From the NCBI GenBank assembly GCA_020252385.1, contig JADCDC010000582.1, positions 1 through 7,654 of the forward strand: a DNA stretch of 7,654 nucleotides. The letters are read 5' to 3'. Origin of the DNA: Aestuariivirga sp. (GTDB taxonomy: Bacteria; Pseudomonadota; Alphaproteobacteria; Rhizobiales; Aestuariivirgaceae). This document shows, in pieces, positions 1 to 6,516 of the stretch. The notes beneath the pieces are model-generated. The model saw nothing but the letters and a program-made list of their open reading frames with translations, did no database searches and was not told the DNA's origin. Made by a program: the position numbers and the translations under genes. How positions within the stretch are numbered: position 1 is the first letter of the stretch; every line of letters starts with the position of its first letter.

Positions 1-206
1 CGCTGTCCGGTGAGGGAGGCGCATCGCCCGGACCCGAAAGGGGTCTGGTCAGGTCATGTGCTGAGCGGCTCAAAAACCGCCCGGCGGGTTCTTTCCGGGC
101 TTCAAGGCCGGTCCGTTGAAGGATCTCGACCCCTAACCCGTTGGTTTGCCTCGGGTAGTGTACATATTTATATTATTATTATAATTATATAGATGTAGAG
201 GTCTAC
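1..206. other. Non-coding left end with hairpin-capable repeats
   Basis: I see no convincing gene on either strand here. Three inverted repeats are visible: CCGGACCC/GGGTCTGG (28-35 with 41-48, one G-T wobble, loop GAAAG), GCCCGG/CCGGGC (79-84 with 95-100, 10-base loop), and ACCCG/CGGGT (136-140 with 152-156), extendable by CT/AG across one bulged base. None is followed by a T-run long enough for a clear terminator. The first two sit in GC-rich sequence; the third abuts the AT-rich block. The clustering may mean a structured RNA, a transcription end or an origin region. Confidence 0.4.
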
Positions 207-215
207 TTATATATA
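161..215. other. AT-rich tract with nested palindromes, possible unwinding element
   Basis: This is almost pure A/T in an otherwise GC-rich window, broken mainly by a short GATGTAGAGGTCTAC segment. TATAATTATA (180-189) is a perfect 10-bp palindrome. A larger hairpin pairs TATATA (186-191) with TATATA (208-213) and, inside it, GTAGA (195-199) with TCTAC (202-206). Repeated TATTATTAT units occupy 169-180. Such a block beside a replication gene is what one expects of a duplex-unwinding element, but no DnaA box or iteron array is evident. It could instead be part of a transcription end. Confidence 0.4.
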
Positions 216-332
216 CCGCGCGCGCACACGCGCGAGATAGTCTGGGTTTCTCTTGAAATATTGAAACATCAGGTCGTTCCCGGTTTCATTTTTGATTTCA
301 TGGACTTGAGCACGAACATCGTTATTTCTCAC
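207..332 (-). CDS. Possible 41-residue protein or gene remnant after the primase
   Basis: A GTG at 330-332 inside the end of the primase gene opens a 41-residue frame that overlaps it by 11 bases and ends in TAA at 207. The peptide runs MRNNDVRAQVHEIKNETGND and continues LMFQYFKRNPDYLARVRARYI. It is polar and basic with an amphipathic middle, and has no recognised motif. Against it: the GTG has no clear ribosome-binding sequence, and the base composition drops well below that of the genes upstream. For it: the residue mix is protein-like rather than random, and the overlap matches the coupling style of this operon. It could be a small phage protein or the remnant of a longer gene displaced by recombination. 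Confidence 0.3.
   Translation of the reverse strand: MRNNDVRAQVHEIKNETGNDLMFQYFKRNPDYLARVRARYI
217..234. repeat. Alternating purine-pyrimidine run, Z-DNA-prone
   Basis: Eighteen bases alternate strictly between pyrimidine and purine, as CG steps interrupted by two CA steps. The run begins two bases after the alternating TATATATA end of the AT tract, separated only by CC. Runs of this type can flip to left-handed DNA under negative supercoiling. On the minus strand it falls inside the 41-residue ORF, encoding part of its LARVRARY end, so it may simply be coding sequence if that ORF is real. Confidence 0.5.
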
Positions 333-2667
333 CGGTTTTGCGAACTGAGGTATGCCGCCAGGGCCCACCCCACCTCGACAGCCGGTACACCATCGCCTTG
401 CGACCGCCGGTGTCCCGCATCGCCGTCCTGATATCACCGGTCTCGATCAGCGTCACGAGGATCTCGTCGCGGTCGCGGGCCTTCAGCCACTGCGAGGCCC
501 GCGTGACCTCTGACTTGGTGATGCCTTCGCTGCCCGCCGCACGGATGATCTCCCGGATGCGCTTGAGGTGAGCCTCGGTCTCGGTGTCCGCAACATGACG
601 CTCGACCGCGTCCATCGTCCGCTTCGCAAAGTGCCGCACAAAGCCGATGGCCCATTCGGCATCGCGAGGCTCGATCACGGGGCGCGATGGATCGCGTCCC
701 ACGGCAACGATCAGCGCCAGCTTCATGGCGTTCTCGCCGATGCGCGCGAGGATCGCCGTGTAGGCCGTCCCCGAAGCGGCGCGCAGTTCCTCCGTCAGCT
801 GTCCGCTCAGGCCCGCGAAGCACGCCTTCGCCTCCTCCGTCATGGGGACGATGGTGGGGTTCACGGCGGTGTTGGGTCCCGATGTCACGCCCGACAGATT
901 GCCACGCTGAAGACCTCCACCTTCCGCGATGCGCTGCAGCCCCTGGATCAGCGCCGGCGGCGTCTGCCTGAGTCCGGCGGCAAGGTTCTCGTCAGGGTAA
1001 TCCTCGTCGCTCGGCAGGATGATGAAGCGCGCCAGCGAGCCGTCGACGACATTGGCGCCCTGCAGCGCGCCCCAGAAGTGCAGGGGCGTCGTCGTGCCAT
1101 AGAGGCAGAGACAGGGCTGGACGATGTCCCGGCGTTCGTTTGCGCCGTCCCGGTTCGCATATTCCGCGCCGAGGAAGATACCGCCCGCCGCCGTGTAAAG
1201 CTCGGTCATGTTGTCGAGGATTTCGGTGATGTGACGAGGGGAGCGCTTCCTGTCCGCAGCGGCCGACAGGAACATGCCGAATTCGTCGATCTGGAACAGG
1301 ATCGCGGGCTGACGGTGAAGTGCTGTCAGCAGGCCGGCTCCAGAGGCGATCTTGTTGCCGCCGAGATGATTGGCGAGCCCCGCCTCGAAGAACACCTCAT
1401 TGACGATCTCGCGGGCGTGGTTCTTGCCCGAGCCGCTGTCGGCGATTCCAACGACATAGAGGTTGGAGCGGAGATTGCTCTCGGTCCGGTAGAGCCGGCC
1501 CATCAGCGCGCCGATGGCGCAGAGGCTGGCGCCCAGGGACAACAGCGGCTGGGGACGCCGGGCGGTGGCGATCATGTAGCCGGCAAGATCGCCCACGAGG
1601 CCGTCCGGCATGATTAGATCGAAAGGTGCTGCAGGCCTTTCCTCGGCAACAGACTGCTCCGGCTCCGCCGCAGCCTGCCGCGTGAGGTGGGCGAGCATGG
1701 CGGCTGCCGGATGCTCCTCGCCTTTCTCCCGCGCGCCGTCGAGTACGAGGCCGGACTCCGGCTGCCAGCCGCGCTCCATGGCGAGATGATAGATCGTTCC
1801 GGCTCCGATACGGTCCGGATGGAAGCTCGCCCAGGCCTTTGCCGTTGTGGAGGGATCGTTCTTGGCGGCCTGCGCCGACCATGCGGCGAAGAGACCGCCG
1901 CCCTCCTCACCGAGTGCGCCTTTCAGCGCCATGCCGATGCGCATCCAGCTATCGTAATCCAGTTCCGCGTTGGGCAGGTGGGCGAGCGCCGCATCGATCG
2001 CGGGAAGCGTTCCGGCCTGGCTGGACCCCGGCGCGGAATGACCTTGCGGCGCAGCGCCGTTGGCGTAGCAGTTGAGACTGTTCTGCCGCAGACCGGGCGG
2101 CAGGAGCGCGTGCGCCTCCTCCAGGAAGGCGCGGGCCGCCGCCTCGCCGATCTCCGGAAGCTGCGAGATGTCGAGATCGGCCAGCCCCTCCTCGGGCCAG
2201 GCATAGGGCGCGCCCGTGTCCGGATGATCGGCATAGGCGAGGAACTGCTGGCCGAGGCACAGGACCTCCAGCGGGTGGCGCCTGATCCCCCGGAACGGCT
2301 CCGCCGTGCGATAGACTAGCATGCGCTTCGGCGCCTTGCCGATCCGCAGCGCGGGCGTGTCTCCCAGCCTTTCACGCGCGAGCGTCTCGATCCGCAGCGC
2401 CAGCTCGGCATCTTCGCGGATGTCGATGTCGAGTGCGGCAACCGCACCGCCGACGATGCCGATGCCGCAACCCGGCCACTTCGACCAGGTCGCCACCTCG
2501 ACCTCGGTGGTGGGGCGGGCCGCGTGGCGGTTCCACTCGCCGTAGTCATGCCACTTGCCGCGCGCGTGACGGCCGGGTTTCTTGGTGCCGGGCTGGATCG
2601 GCAGGATCGTATAGCCGTTGGCCAGAAGCTGCGCGCCGAAACGCGCCATGTGGGATTGGGCGGTCAT
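322..2667 (-). CDS. Bifunctional primase-polymerase / PriCT / AAA-type ATPase replication protein
   Basis: The start is ATG 2667, with GGAGG ten bases upstream (2678-2682), giving 781 residues; the open frame reaching 3216 is a shadow of the DUF6511 gene. The N-terminal 190 residues are an archaeo-eukaryotic primase-polymerase domain: IGIVGGAVAALDIDI carries the metal-binding D80 and D82, and EVLCLGQQFLAY (134-145) supplies the third acidic position, followed by HPDTGAPYAW. Residues about 222-300 resemble a PriCT-2 domain. A P-loop ATPase follows, with GIADSGSGKN (407-416, K415), Walker B ILFQIDEF (457-464), a sensor-like GTTTP and a candidate arginine finger R547 in GSLARFI. Residues 700-765 look like a winged helix, with ITKSEVTRASQWL as the recognition part. 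It probably synthesises primers and unwinds DNA at the phage origin. Walker A ends in GKN rather than GKT or GKS. Domain order is confident; helicase activity is inferred. Confidence 0.88.
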   Translation of the reverse strand: MTAQSHMARFGAQLLANGYTILPIQPGTKKPGRHARGKWHDYGEWNRHAARPTTEVEVATWSKWPGCGIGIVGGAVAALDIDIREDAELALRIETLARERLGDTPALRIGKAPKRMLVYRTAEPFRGIRRHPLEVLCLGQQFLAYADHPDTGAPYAWPEEGLADLDISQLPEIGEAAARAFLEEAHALLPPGLRQNSLNCYANGAAPQGHSAPGSSQAGTLPAIDAALAHLPNAELDYDSWMRIGMALKGALGEEGGGLFAAWSAQAAKNDPSTTAKAWASFHPDRIGAGTIYHLAMERGWQPESGLVLDGAREKGEEHPAAAMLAHLTRQAAAEPEQSVAEERPAAPFDLIMPDGLVGDLAGYMIATARRPQPLLSLGASLCAIGALMGRLYRTESNLRSNLYVVGIADSGSGKNHAREIVNEVFFEAGLANHLGGNKIASGAGLLTALHRQPAILFQIDEFGMFLSAAADRKRSPRHITEILDNMTELYTAAGGIFLGAEYANRDGANERRDIVQPCLCLYGTTTPLHFWGALQGANVVDGSLARFIILPSDEDYPDENLAAGLRQTPPALIQGLQRIAEGGGLQRGNLSGVTSGPNTAVNPTIVPMTEEAKACFAGLSGQLTEELRAASGTAYTAILARIGENAMKLALIVAVGRDPSRPVIEPRDAEWAIGFVRHFAKRTMDAVERHVADTETEAHLKRIREIIRAAGSEGITKSEVTRASQWLKARDRDEILVTLIETGDIRTAMRDTGGRKAMVYRLSRWGGPWRHTSVRKTGEK

Positions 2668-3047
2668 CAGAAGGGTACCTCCGCGGTCATGGAATCGAGA
2701 CGGGCGCGGTCCCGGGCGGCGAGATCGCGCAGATGGTCGCAGTAACCGGTGACGACCGCCTCGACGAAGCAGTCCCACTCGGCAACGGTGAGAGCCGCGA
2801 GATCGGTCTTGCAGATGCTCTCGAGATATTCGCCGCCCATGCGACCGCCATTGTCCATGGCGGCTTTCTCGTTCGGGGTCGGGTCGATCATGCCTTTCCT
2901 CCCGTGATAGAGGTCCTGGCAGAGACGGCTGCAGAGCCAGTTCCGGCTGGCGTTGCGGCGGGGGTCCGATGCGGTGAAGACTGCATCGAACCAGCCATGG
3001 TGGCGGGCTTGCCGGTGGTAGACGGCGCAGAGGCCGGGGATGGACAT
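2667..3047 (-). CDS. DUF6511 family protein, putative zinc-binding
   Basis: The frame is open further upstream, but I start it at ATG 3047 (MSIPGLCAVYHRQARHHGWF), which has GAGG eight bases before it (3056-3059). This gives 126 residues. I recall DUF6511 from phage replication regions, and the blocks CAVYHRQ, FTASDPRRNASRNWLCSRLCQDL, HGRKGMIDPTPNE and GYCDHLRDLAARDR fit it. C7 plus C39 and C43 would be three ligands of a zinc finger; Y10 occupies the place where a C-x2-C partner would be expected. The C-terminal half is helical. The first 160 bases overlap the helicase tail in another frame, and the TGA shares a base with the primase ATG (TGATG). It may be a DNA-binding accessory protein for the following primase. 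The family is a fair call from memory; the function is unknown. Confidence 0.75.
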   Translation of the reverse strand: MSIPGLCAVYHRQARHHGWFDAVFTASDPRRNASRNWLCSRLCQDLYHGRKGMIDPTPNEKAAMDNGGRMGGEYLESICKTDLAALTVAEWDCFVEAVVTGYCDHLRDLAARDRARLDSMTAEVPF

Positions 3048-4621
3048 GCTTCGAACCTCGCGCGCTTGACCTCGAAGAATCGGCCGACGGTCTCGACCAT
3101 GATGGCGGATGGGCGCCTGAGCTCGGCCCTGCGGGCGAGCGCCTCCGCGACGGTGAGCGGGAACGGCGTTCCCGATGCGCGCAGTTGCCACCACTCCTCG
3201 GCCTTGCGCCGCGCATAGCCGGAATGCTCGAAGCAGATCCATTCGCTATAGGCGGAAAGCCCGCAGCGGTAGGTCACCTTGAGCGAGGGCAGCCCGCCGG
3301 CCTTCTCGTGCCGGAAGTACATGACGTCGTTCACAGCAAGCCACGGCGGGTGCTTCGGCGAAAGCACCGGCAGCATGGCCGCCGTCGGAGCAATCTTCAC
3401 CTCCCGCGCCGGAAAGACGAAGCCGCAGTCCGGACATTCGCTGGCGGCGAGCGGAATGATGCTGTCGCACTCCGGGCAGACCTTGGTGGGCGCCACGCCG
3501 TCGCCACCCTCGCCGGGCCGCTTCGGGCGCACCAGGTCAATGGGGCCATGGCGGCTGACATTGCCGGCGAAGTCGAGAACGAGGCAGTTCTGCTTGCCGG
3601 GCGCCAGTCGCGTGCCGCGGCCTGCCATCTGGACGTAGAGACCGGCCGACTTGGTCGGCCGCAGCATGGCGATGAGGTCGACCGCCGGCGCGTTGAAGCC
3701 GGTGGTCAGAACGCCCATCGAGGCGAGCACTCGGATCTCCTGCCGCTTGAACGCGGCAATGATGCCATCACGCTCATCCTTTGGCGTATCGCCGAAGATG
3801 GTCTCACAGGAGATTCCGCGGCTGCGGAATTCCTCGGCAACATGGCGAGCATGATCAACGCCGGAGCAGAACGCGAGCCAGGATTTGCGGTCTGCGCCAT
3901 AGGCCATGATCTCGGAGACGGCCGCGCGGGTAATTGCCTCCTTGTCGACCGCCGCCTGCAGCTCGCTGGCGATGAACTCGCCGCCGCGGCTGCCGACCCC
4001 GGTAACATCGAGTTTTGTCTTCGGCTGCTTGCTGACCAGCGGACAGAGGTAGCCGCTGTCGATCAAGTCCCGGACCGAGACCTCGTAGGCGATGTCGGTG
4101 AACAGCGCCCCGTCGCCCTCGTGCAGCATGCCGCTGTCGAGTCGGTAGGGCGTCGCCGTGAAGCCGATCACCTTGAGCTTCGGGTTTATGGCGGTGAGGT
4201 CGCCGAGGAAGCGGCGGTACGTGGTGGCGGAGGCGACCGGGATCAGATGCGCCTCGTCGATCAGCACGAGATCGCAGTGACCGATCTCGGCAGCCTTGCG
4301 GTGTACGGACTGGATGCCAGCGAAGAGGATGCGTGCATCCGCCTCGCGTTTGCCGAGACCGGCGGAGTAGATCCCCGCTGGAGCCTCCGGCCACAGGCCG
4401 ATCATCTCGGCGTGGTTCTGGGCGATCAGCTCCCGCACATGGGTGACGATGAGGATACGCTGGTCGGGCCAGGCCTTGAGGACGCCCTCGGAGAAAGTAG
4501 CCAGCACCAGGCTCTTGCCCCCGGCTGTCGGAATCACGATGAGCGGGTTGCCCTTGTGATCCTCGAAATAGGCGTAGATCGCACCGATCGCGGCCTGCTG
4601 GTAGGGACGGAGGCTCAGCAT
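2888..4621 (-). CDS. RadD-like SF2 DEAH helicase
   Basis: The 577-residue ATPase shows the superfamily 2 motifs in order: Q-motif-like LRPYQQ near residue 4, Walker A PTAGGKS (31-37), DEAH (122-125), TATP (155-158), LTTGFNAP (305-312) and QMAGRGTR (331-338). A single zinc-ribbon-like set follows at C382, C385, C396 and C399. The overall path, including QNHA, GDTPKDERD, VDLIAMLRPT and LAPGKQNCLVLDFAGN, closely resembles Escherichia coli RadD (YejH), a repair helicase that acts with SSB on branched intermediates. The C-terminal RadD-like region ends near FFEVKRARFE (about 515-524). The last 53 residues are a Ser/Pro/Ala/Thr-rich tail read out of frame through the start of the DUF6511 gene. The ATG at 4621 has GGAGG seven bases upstream. 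It probably unwinds or remodels phage DNA with the coupled nuclease; that role is inferred. Confidence 0.88.
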   Translation of the reverse strand: MLSLRPYQQAAIGAIYAYFEDHKGNPLIVIPTAGGKSLVLATFSEGVLKAWPDQRILIVTHVRELIAQNHAEMIGLWPEAPAGIYSAGLGKREADARILFAGIQSVHRKAAEIGHCDLVLIDEAHLIPVASATTYRRFLGDLTAINPKLKVIGFTATPYRLDSGMLHEGDGALFTDIAYEVSVRDLIDSGYLCPLVSKQPKTKLDVTGVGSRGGEFIASELQAAVDKEAITRAAVSEIMAYGADRKSWLAFCSGVDHARHVAEEFRSRGISCETIFGDTPKDERDGIIAAFKRQEIRVLASMGVLTTGFNAPAVDLIAMLRPTKSAGLYVQMAGRGTRLAPGKQNCLVLDFAGNVSRHGPIDLVRPKRPGEGGDGVAPTKVCPECDSIIPLAASECPDCGFVFPAREVKIAPTAAMLPVLSPKHPPWLAVNDVMYFRHEKAGGLPSLKVTYRCGLSAYSEWICFEHSGYARRKAEEWWQLRASGTPFPLTVAEALARRAELRRPSAIMVETVGRFFEVKRARFEACPSPASAPSTTGKPATMAGSMQSSPHRTPAATPAGTGSAAVSARTSITGGKA

Positions 4622-5562
4622 GACGTCACCTCCGTCTCCGCGCGCGCATCATTGACCCAGATGGCGCCGTCCTTCATGCGGTAGGCGACATGGTCATCGC
4701 CGGCATCGGTCACCTCGCCGGGAACCAGATCGGGAATGAACAGATGCCTTCCACAGGCGTCACGCTGCTCCTGCGAACCCTGCATCCGGTCGTGACGGGC
4801 GCAGTGCCAGCCACCCTCGAGCGGCGTGACGTGAAGGCAGGTGCGGCAGTTCACGGTCGCGGCCCCACCGCCATGGCAGACGTCATGGTGCGCGCACATG
4901 CGGCACTCGTACCAGGCGGGATCATCGCTGAGGCGCGGCAGCGGGCGCTGGGCGAAGATGATGCGGTGCGCCTTGTCGAGGAGCCGCTCGGCGAGTTCCT
5001 TGTCGGCCTCGATCCGCTCGATGTGAAGCGCGTCGGTGTCCTTGCACACCGCGACATAGAGAGCGCGGGTGATGCCCGTCAGATGCATGTAGACCTGCAT
5101 CTGCGCCGCATGCTGGGGCTTGGAGGCGACGACGCCCTTGGCCACCAGATCGGCGAAGCTCTTGACCGAATGCGTCTTGAACTCGAGCACGTGCCAGGTC
5201 TTGGGCGCCTCGAGGAGGCCGATCGCCACGCCGTCGAGCGATCCGCCGAAGTGCCCTCCATGCGCCTCGACGCGGAACTGGCGGCCGGTTTCGGGATCGA
5301 CCTCGAGCACGGTGGCGCCGGTCGCACGGAGATTGCGCACGAGGCGCTCCTCTTCCAGCTGTCCCGTCTCGAAGAGGCGGAGAAGCCGGCCGGGATGCCG
5401 CGAGGCCGTCACCCAGCGGAAGTCGTACCAGAGGGCGCGGGCACAGGCCTTGCCGATGAGTGAGGCGCCGAGATGATCGCGGAAGCCATCGCCCTGCTCG
5501 GCCTCATAGGCGGCATAGATCGCCGAAAGCGTCGGCGTCTGGGGTGCGGGAAGCTCAGCCAT
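4615..5562 (-). CDS. PD-(D/E)XK nuclease with Cas4/AddB-type Fe-S cysteines and an extra Cys cluster
   Basis: This 315-residue protein is probably a cytoplasmic exonuclease or flap nuclease for phage DNA ends. The PD-(D/E)XK core is visible: D110 in GSLDGVA, E127 and K129 in VLEFKTHS, and a glutamine-bearing helix (KPQHAAQMQVYM, 149-159). Four cysteines match the Cas4/AddB Fe-S arrangement: C40 in GKACARALWY before the core, then C220-x2-C223-x5-C229 after it. The C-terminal 85 residues add a second set, C239-x2-C242-x11-C254-x15-C270 with H273 nearby, which looks like a separate metal-binding module. The ATG at 5562 has GGAGG seven bases upstream. The 3' end overlaps the helicase start by seven bases. 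A nuclease followed by a helicase suggests joint end-processing. It is not a CRISPR Cas4, since no array or other cas gene is present. Fold confidence is high; polarity and substrate are unknown. Confidence 0.88.
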   Translation of the reverse strand: MAELPAPQTPTLSAIYAAYEAEQGDGFRDHLGASLIGKACARALWYDFRWVTASRHPGRLLRLFETGQLEEERLVRNLRATGATVLEVDPETGRQFRVEAHGGHFGGSLDGVAIGLLEAPKTWHVLEFKTHSVKSFADLVAKGVVASKPQHAAQMQVYMHLTGITRALYVAVCKDTDALHIERIEADKELAERLLDKAHRIIFAQRPLPRLSDDPAWYECRMCAHHDVCHGGGAATVNCRTCLHVTPLEGGWHCARHDRMQGSQEQRDACGRHLFIPDLVPGEVTDAGDDHVAYRMKDGAIWVNDARAETEVTSC

Positions 5563-5924
5563 CAGGCGCCCTCCCCTTCACTGCGAAGCCTCGCCTCGAC
5601 CAGAACGGCGGCCCAGGCTTCCTCGTCATGTCGCTCGCGCAGCACGCCGATCAGGGCGTCCTTCATCGCCTCGCGGCGGCGCTGCCCGGTCCCGAGAGCG
5701 AGAAGCTCTGCGCGCTCGCGGCAAAGGTGCCGCAGCGCGGTGCGCGCCTTGTGGAACCAGTCGGGGTCAATAGGCTTGCGATGCTTCTGGCGCGCCAGAT
5801 CGGCAGTGGCGATCTGGGTGCGGATCCGGGCAATGGCATCGTCGAGTTCGATGAGGCGCAGTCGGGCATCGGGCAAGCCGGGGGCGTTTGCGGCCGCGAG
5901 GGCCGCACTGGGAAGGTCAGTCAT
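5562..5924 (-). CDS. Hypothetical 120-residue helical phage protein
   Basis: I do not recognise this family. The ORF starts at ATG 5924 after a weak GAGAGAA ribosome-binding sequence, and its TGA shares one base with the nuclease ATG (TGATG), which supports translation in this frame. Residues 20-47 (RLRLIELDDAIARIRTQIAT and following) and 57-115 are rich in Leu, Ala, Arg and Glu, with heptad-like spacing, and look like two helices or a short coiled-coil hairpin. They are joined by a polar KHRKPIDPDWFHKA turn. There is one cysteine (C68), no metal-binding cluster, no membrane segment and no enzymatic motif. A small helical protein coupled to a nuclease could be an accessory or adaptor to the replication proteins, but that rests only on position. 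Confidence 0.7.
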   Translation of the reverse strand: MTDLPSAALAAANAPGLPDARLRLIELDDAIARIRTQIATADLARQKHRKPIDPDWFHKARTALRHLCRERAELLALGTGQRRREAMKDALIGVLRERHDEEAWAAVLVEARLRSEGEGA

Positions 5925-5951
5925 GTGAGTTCTCTCAGTTGGAGGGAGGGT

Positions 5952-5979
5952 GCTGCCGCAGCCGCCGGGCCGCGGCAGC
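5952..5979. repeat. GC-rich hairpin in the 63-base spacer
   Basis: GCTGCCGC (5952-5959) and GCGGCAGC (5972-5979) form a perfect 8-bp stem around a 12-base loop, between the DUF669 stop and the start of the next gene. No T-run follows on the minus strand, so I do not call it an intrinsic terminator. It could slow transcription or serve as an RNA processing or stability element between upstream and downstream parts of the operon. In sequence this GC-rich such a stem could also arise by chance. Confidence 0.4.
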
Positions 5980-5987
5980 TATGGTCA

Positions 5988-6491
5988 TCAGGCCTTCTTG
6001 TTCCAGGGCGCCGAAGCGATCTTCGCCGGGGCGGCCGGCGCAGCGGCGGCTGACGCGGGCTGAGGCTTCGCGGACGCGGCGGACGGGGCCCCGTCCTTCG
6101 GCACGAGGTAGCGGATCGCGTTGCGCTCGCCGTAGCCGTTCTTGGGCGGTTTCACCGTCACCTGGATGGTCATCGGGATGAGGTGCAGCTCTTCGCTGTC
6201 GGTAACCTGCAGCTTGCCGGTGGCATGGCAGATCGCAGAGAGCGCACGCTGGGCGATCTCGACCGTTGTCGGGTTCTGATTGACGAGGTTCAGCTGGTCG
6301 AAGACCTTGCGGCCCTTGTGGGGACCCTCGAGAATGTCCAGCATCAGCCAGAGGAACTGGCCCATGCCGTTGCTGGTGACCCGCATCTCGCTCTCGATGA
6401 TCTGGGCCACATACTTGCCAGCGGGCAGCACATCGTAGCCTGCGGCGGGTTCGATGCCGGTTGCGTCGAAGGAATTGTCGAAACGTGCCAT
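5988..6491 (-). CDS. DUF669 family protein, probable phage ssDNA-binding protein
   Basis: The protein is 167 residues, starting at ATG 6491 with AGGAGA seven bases upstream. A longer open frame extends to 6755, but that part runs through the RecA-like gene and is a shadow. The N-terminal 130 residues (MARFDNSFDATGIEPAAGYD onward) carry DUF669 hallmarks as I recall them: a YVAQI strand near residue 30, WLMLDILEGPHKGRKVFDQLNL around 48-69, and a basic KPPKNGYGERNAIRYL block at 114-129. From about 135 the chain becomes a disordered Ala/Pro/Lys linker, and it ends in APWNKKA. A folded core with a disordered tail suits an SSB-like protein, although the tail is basic rather than acidic as in bacterial SSB. 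Its position after the Sak4-like ATPase supports ssDNA binding. The family is confident; the function is inferred. Confidence 0.85.
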   Translation of the reverse strand: MARFDNSFDATGIEPAAGYDVLPAGKYVAQIIESEMRVTSNGMGQFLWLMLDILEGPHKGRKVFDQLNLVNQNPTTVEIAQRALSAICHATGKLQVTDSEELHLIPMTIQVTVKPPKNGYGERNAIRYLVPKDGAPSAASAKPQPASAAAAPAAPAKIASAPWNKKA

Positions 6492-6516
6492 CTGTCTTTC
6501 TCCTGTCAGGGCTGGA

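Noticed and set aside
161..190. A sigma-70 promoter in the AT-rich tract
   Set aside because: TATAAT-like hexamers are unavoidable here, and I found no convincing -35 box at 16-18 bases on either strand.
10..192. A 60-codon plus-strand frame at the left end
   Set aside because: It ends in a run of Ile codons from the AT repeats, has no good ribosome site and shows no protein-like composition.
568..1617. A 349-codon plus-strand open frame opposite the primase-ATPase
   Set aside because: Same shadow effect: the minus strand carries the Walker and winged-helix motifs, while the plus-strand translation shows no recognisable fold.
2668..3216. N-terminal extension of the primase frame up to 3216
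   Set aside because: The extension is Arg/Pro/Ser-rich and overlaps the DUF6511 gene. The ATG at 2667 has GGAGG upstream and begins the primase-polymerase domain.
3048..4621. A type III or type I restriction subunit, because of the DEAH helicase
   Set aside because: No methylase or specificity gene is near, and the motif set and C-terminal region follow RadD rather than Res or HsdR subunits.
3185..4684. A 499-codon plus-strand open frame opposite the helicase
   Set aside because: It is antisense to a gene with all SF2 motifs, and its translation is Gly/Ala/Asp/Arg-rich without domains. GC-rich genes commonly give such long antisense frames.
4615..5562. CRISPR-associated Cas4 and a hidden CRISPR system
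   Set aside because: No repeat-spacer array and no other cas gene is present. The phage replication context explains a Cas4-like nuclease.
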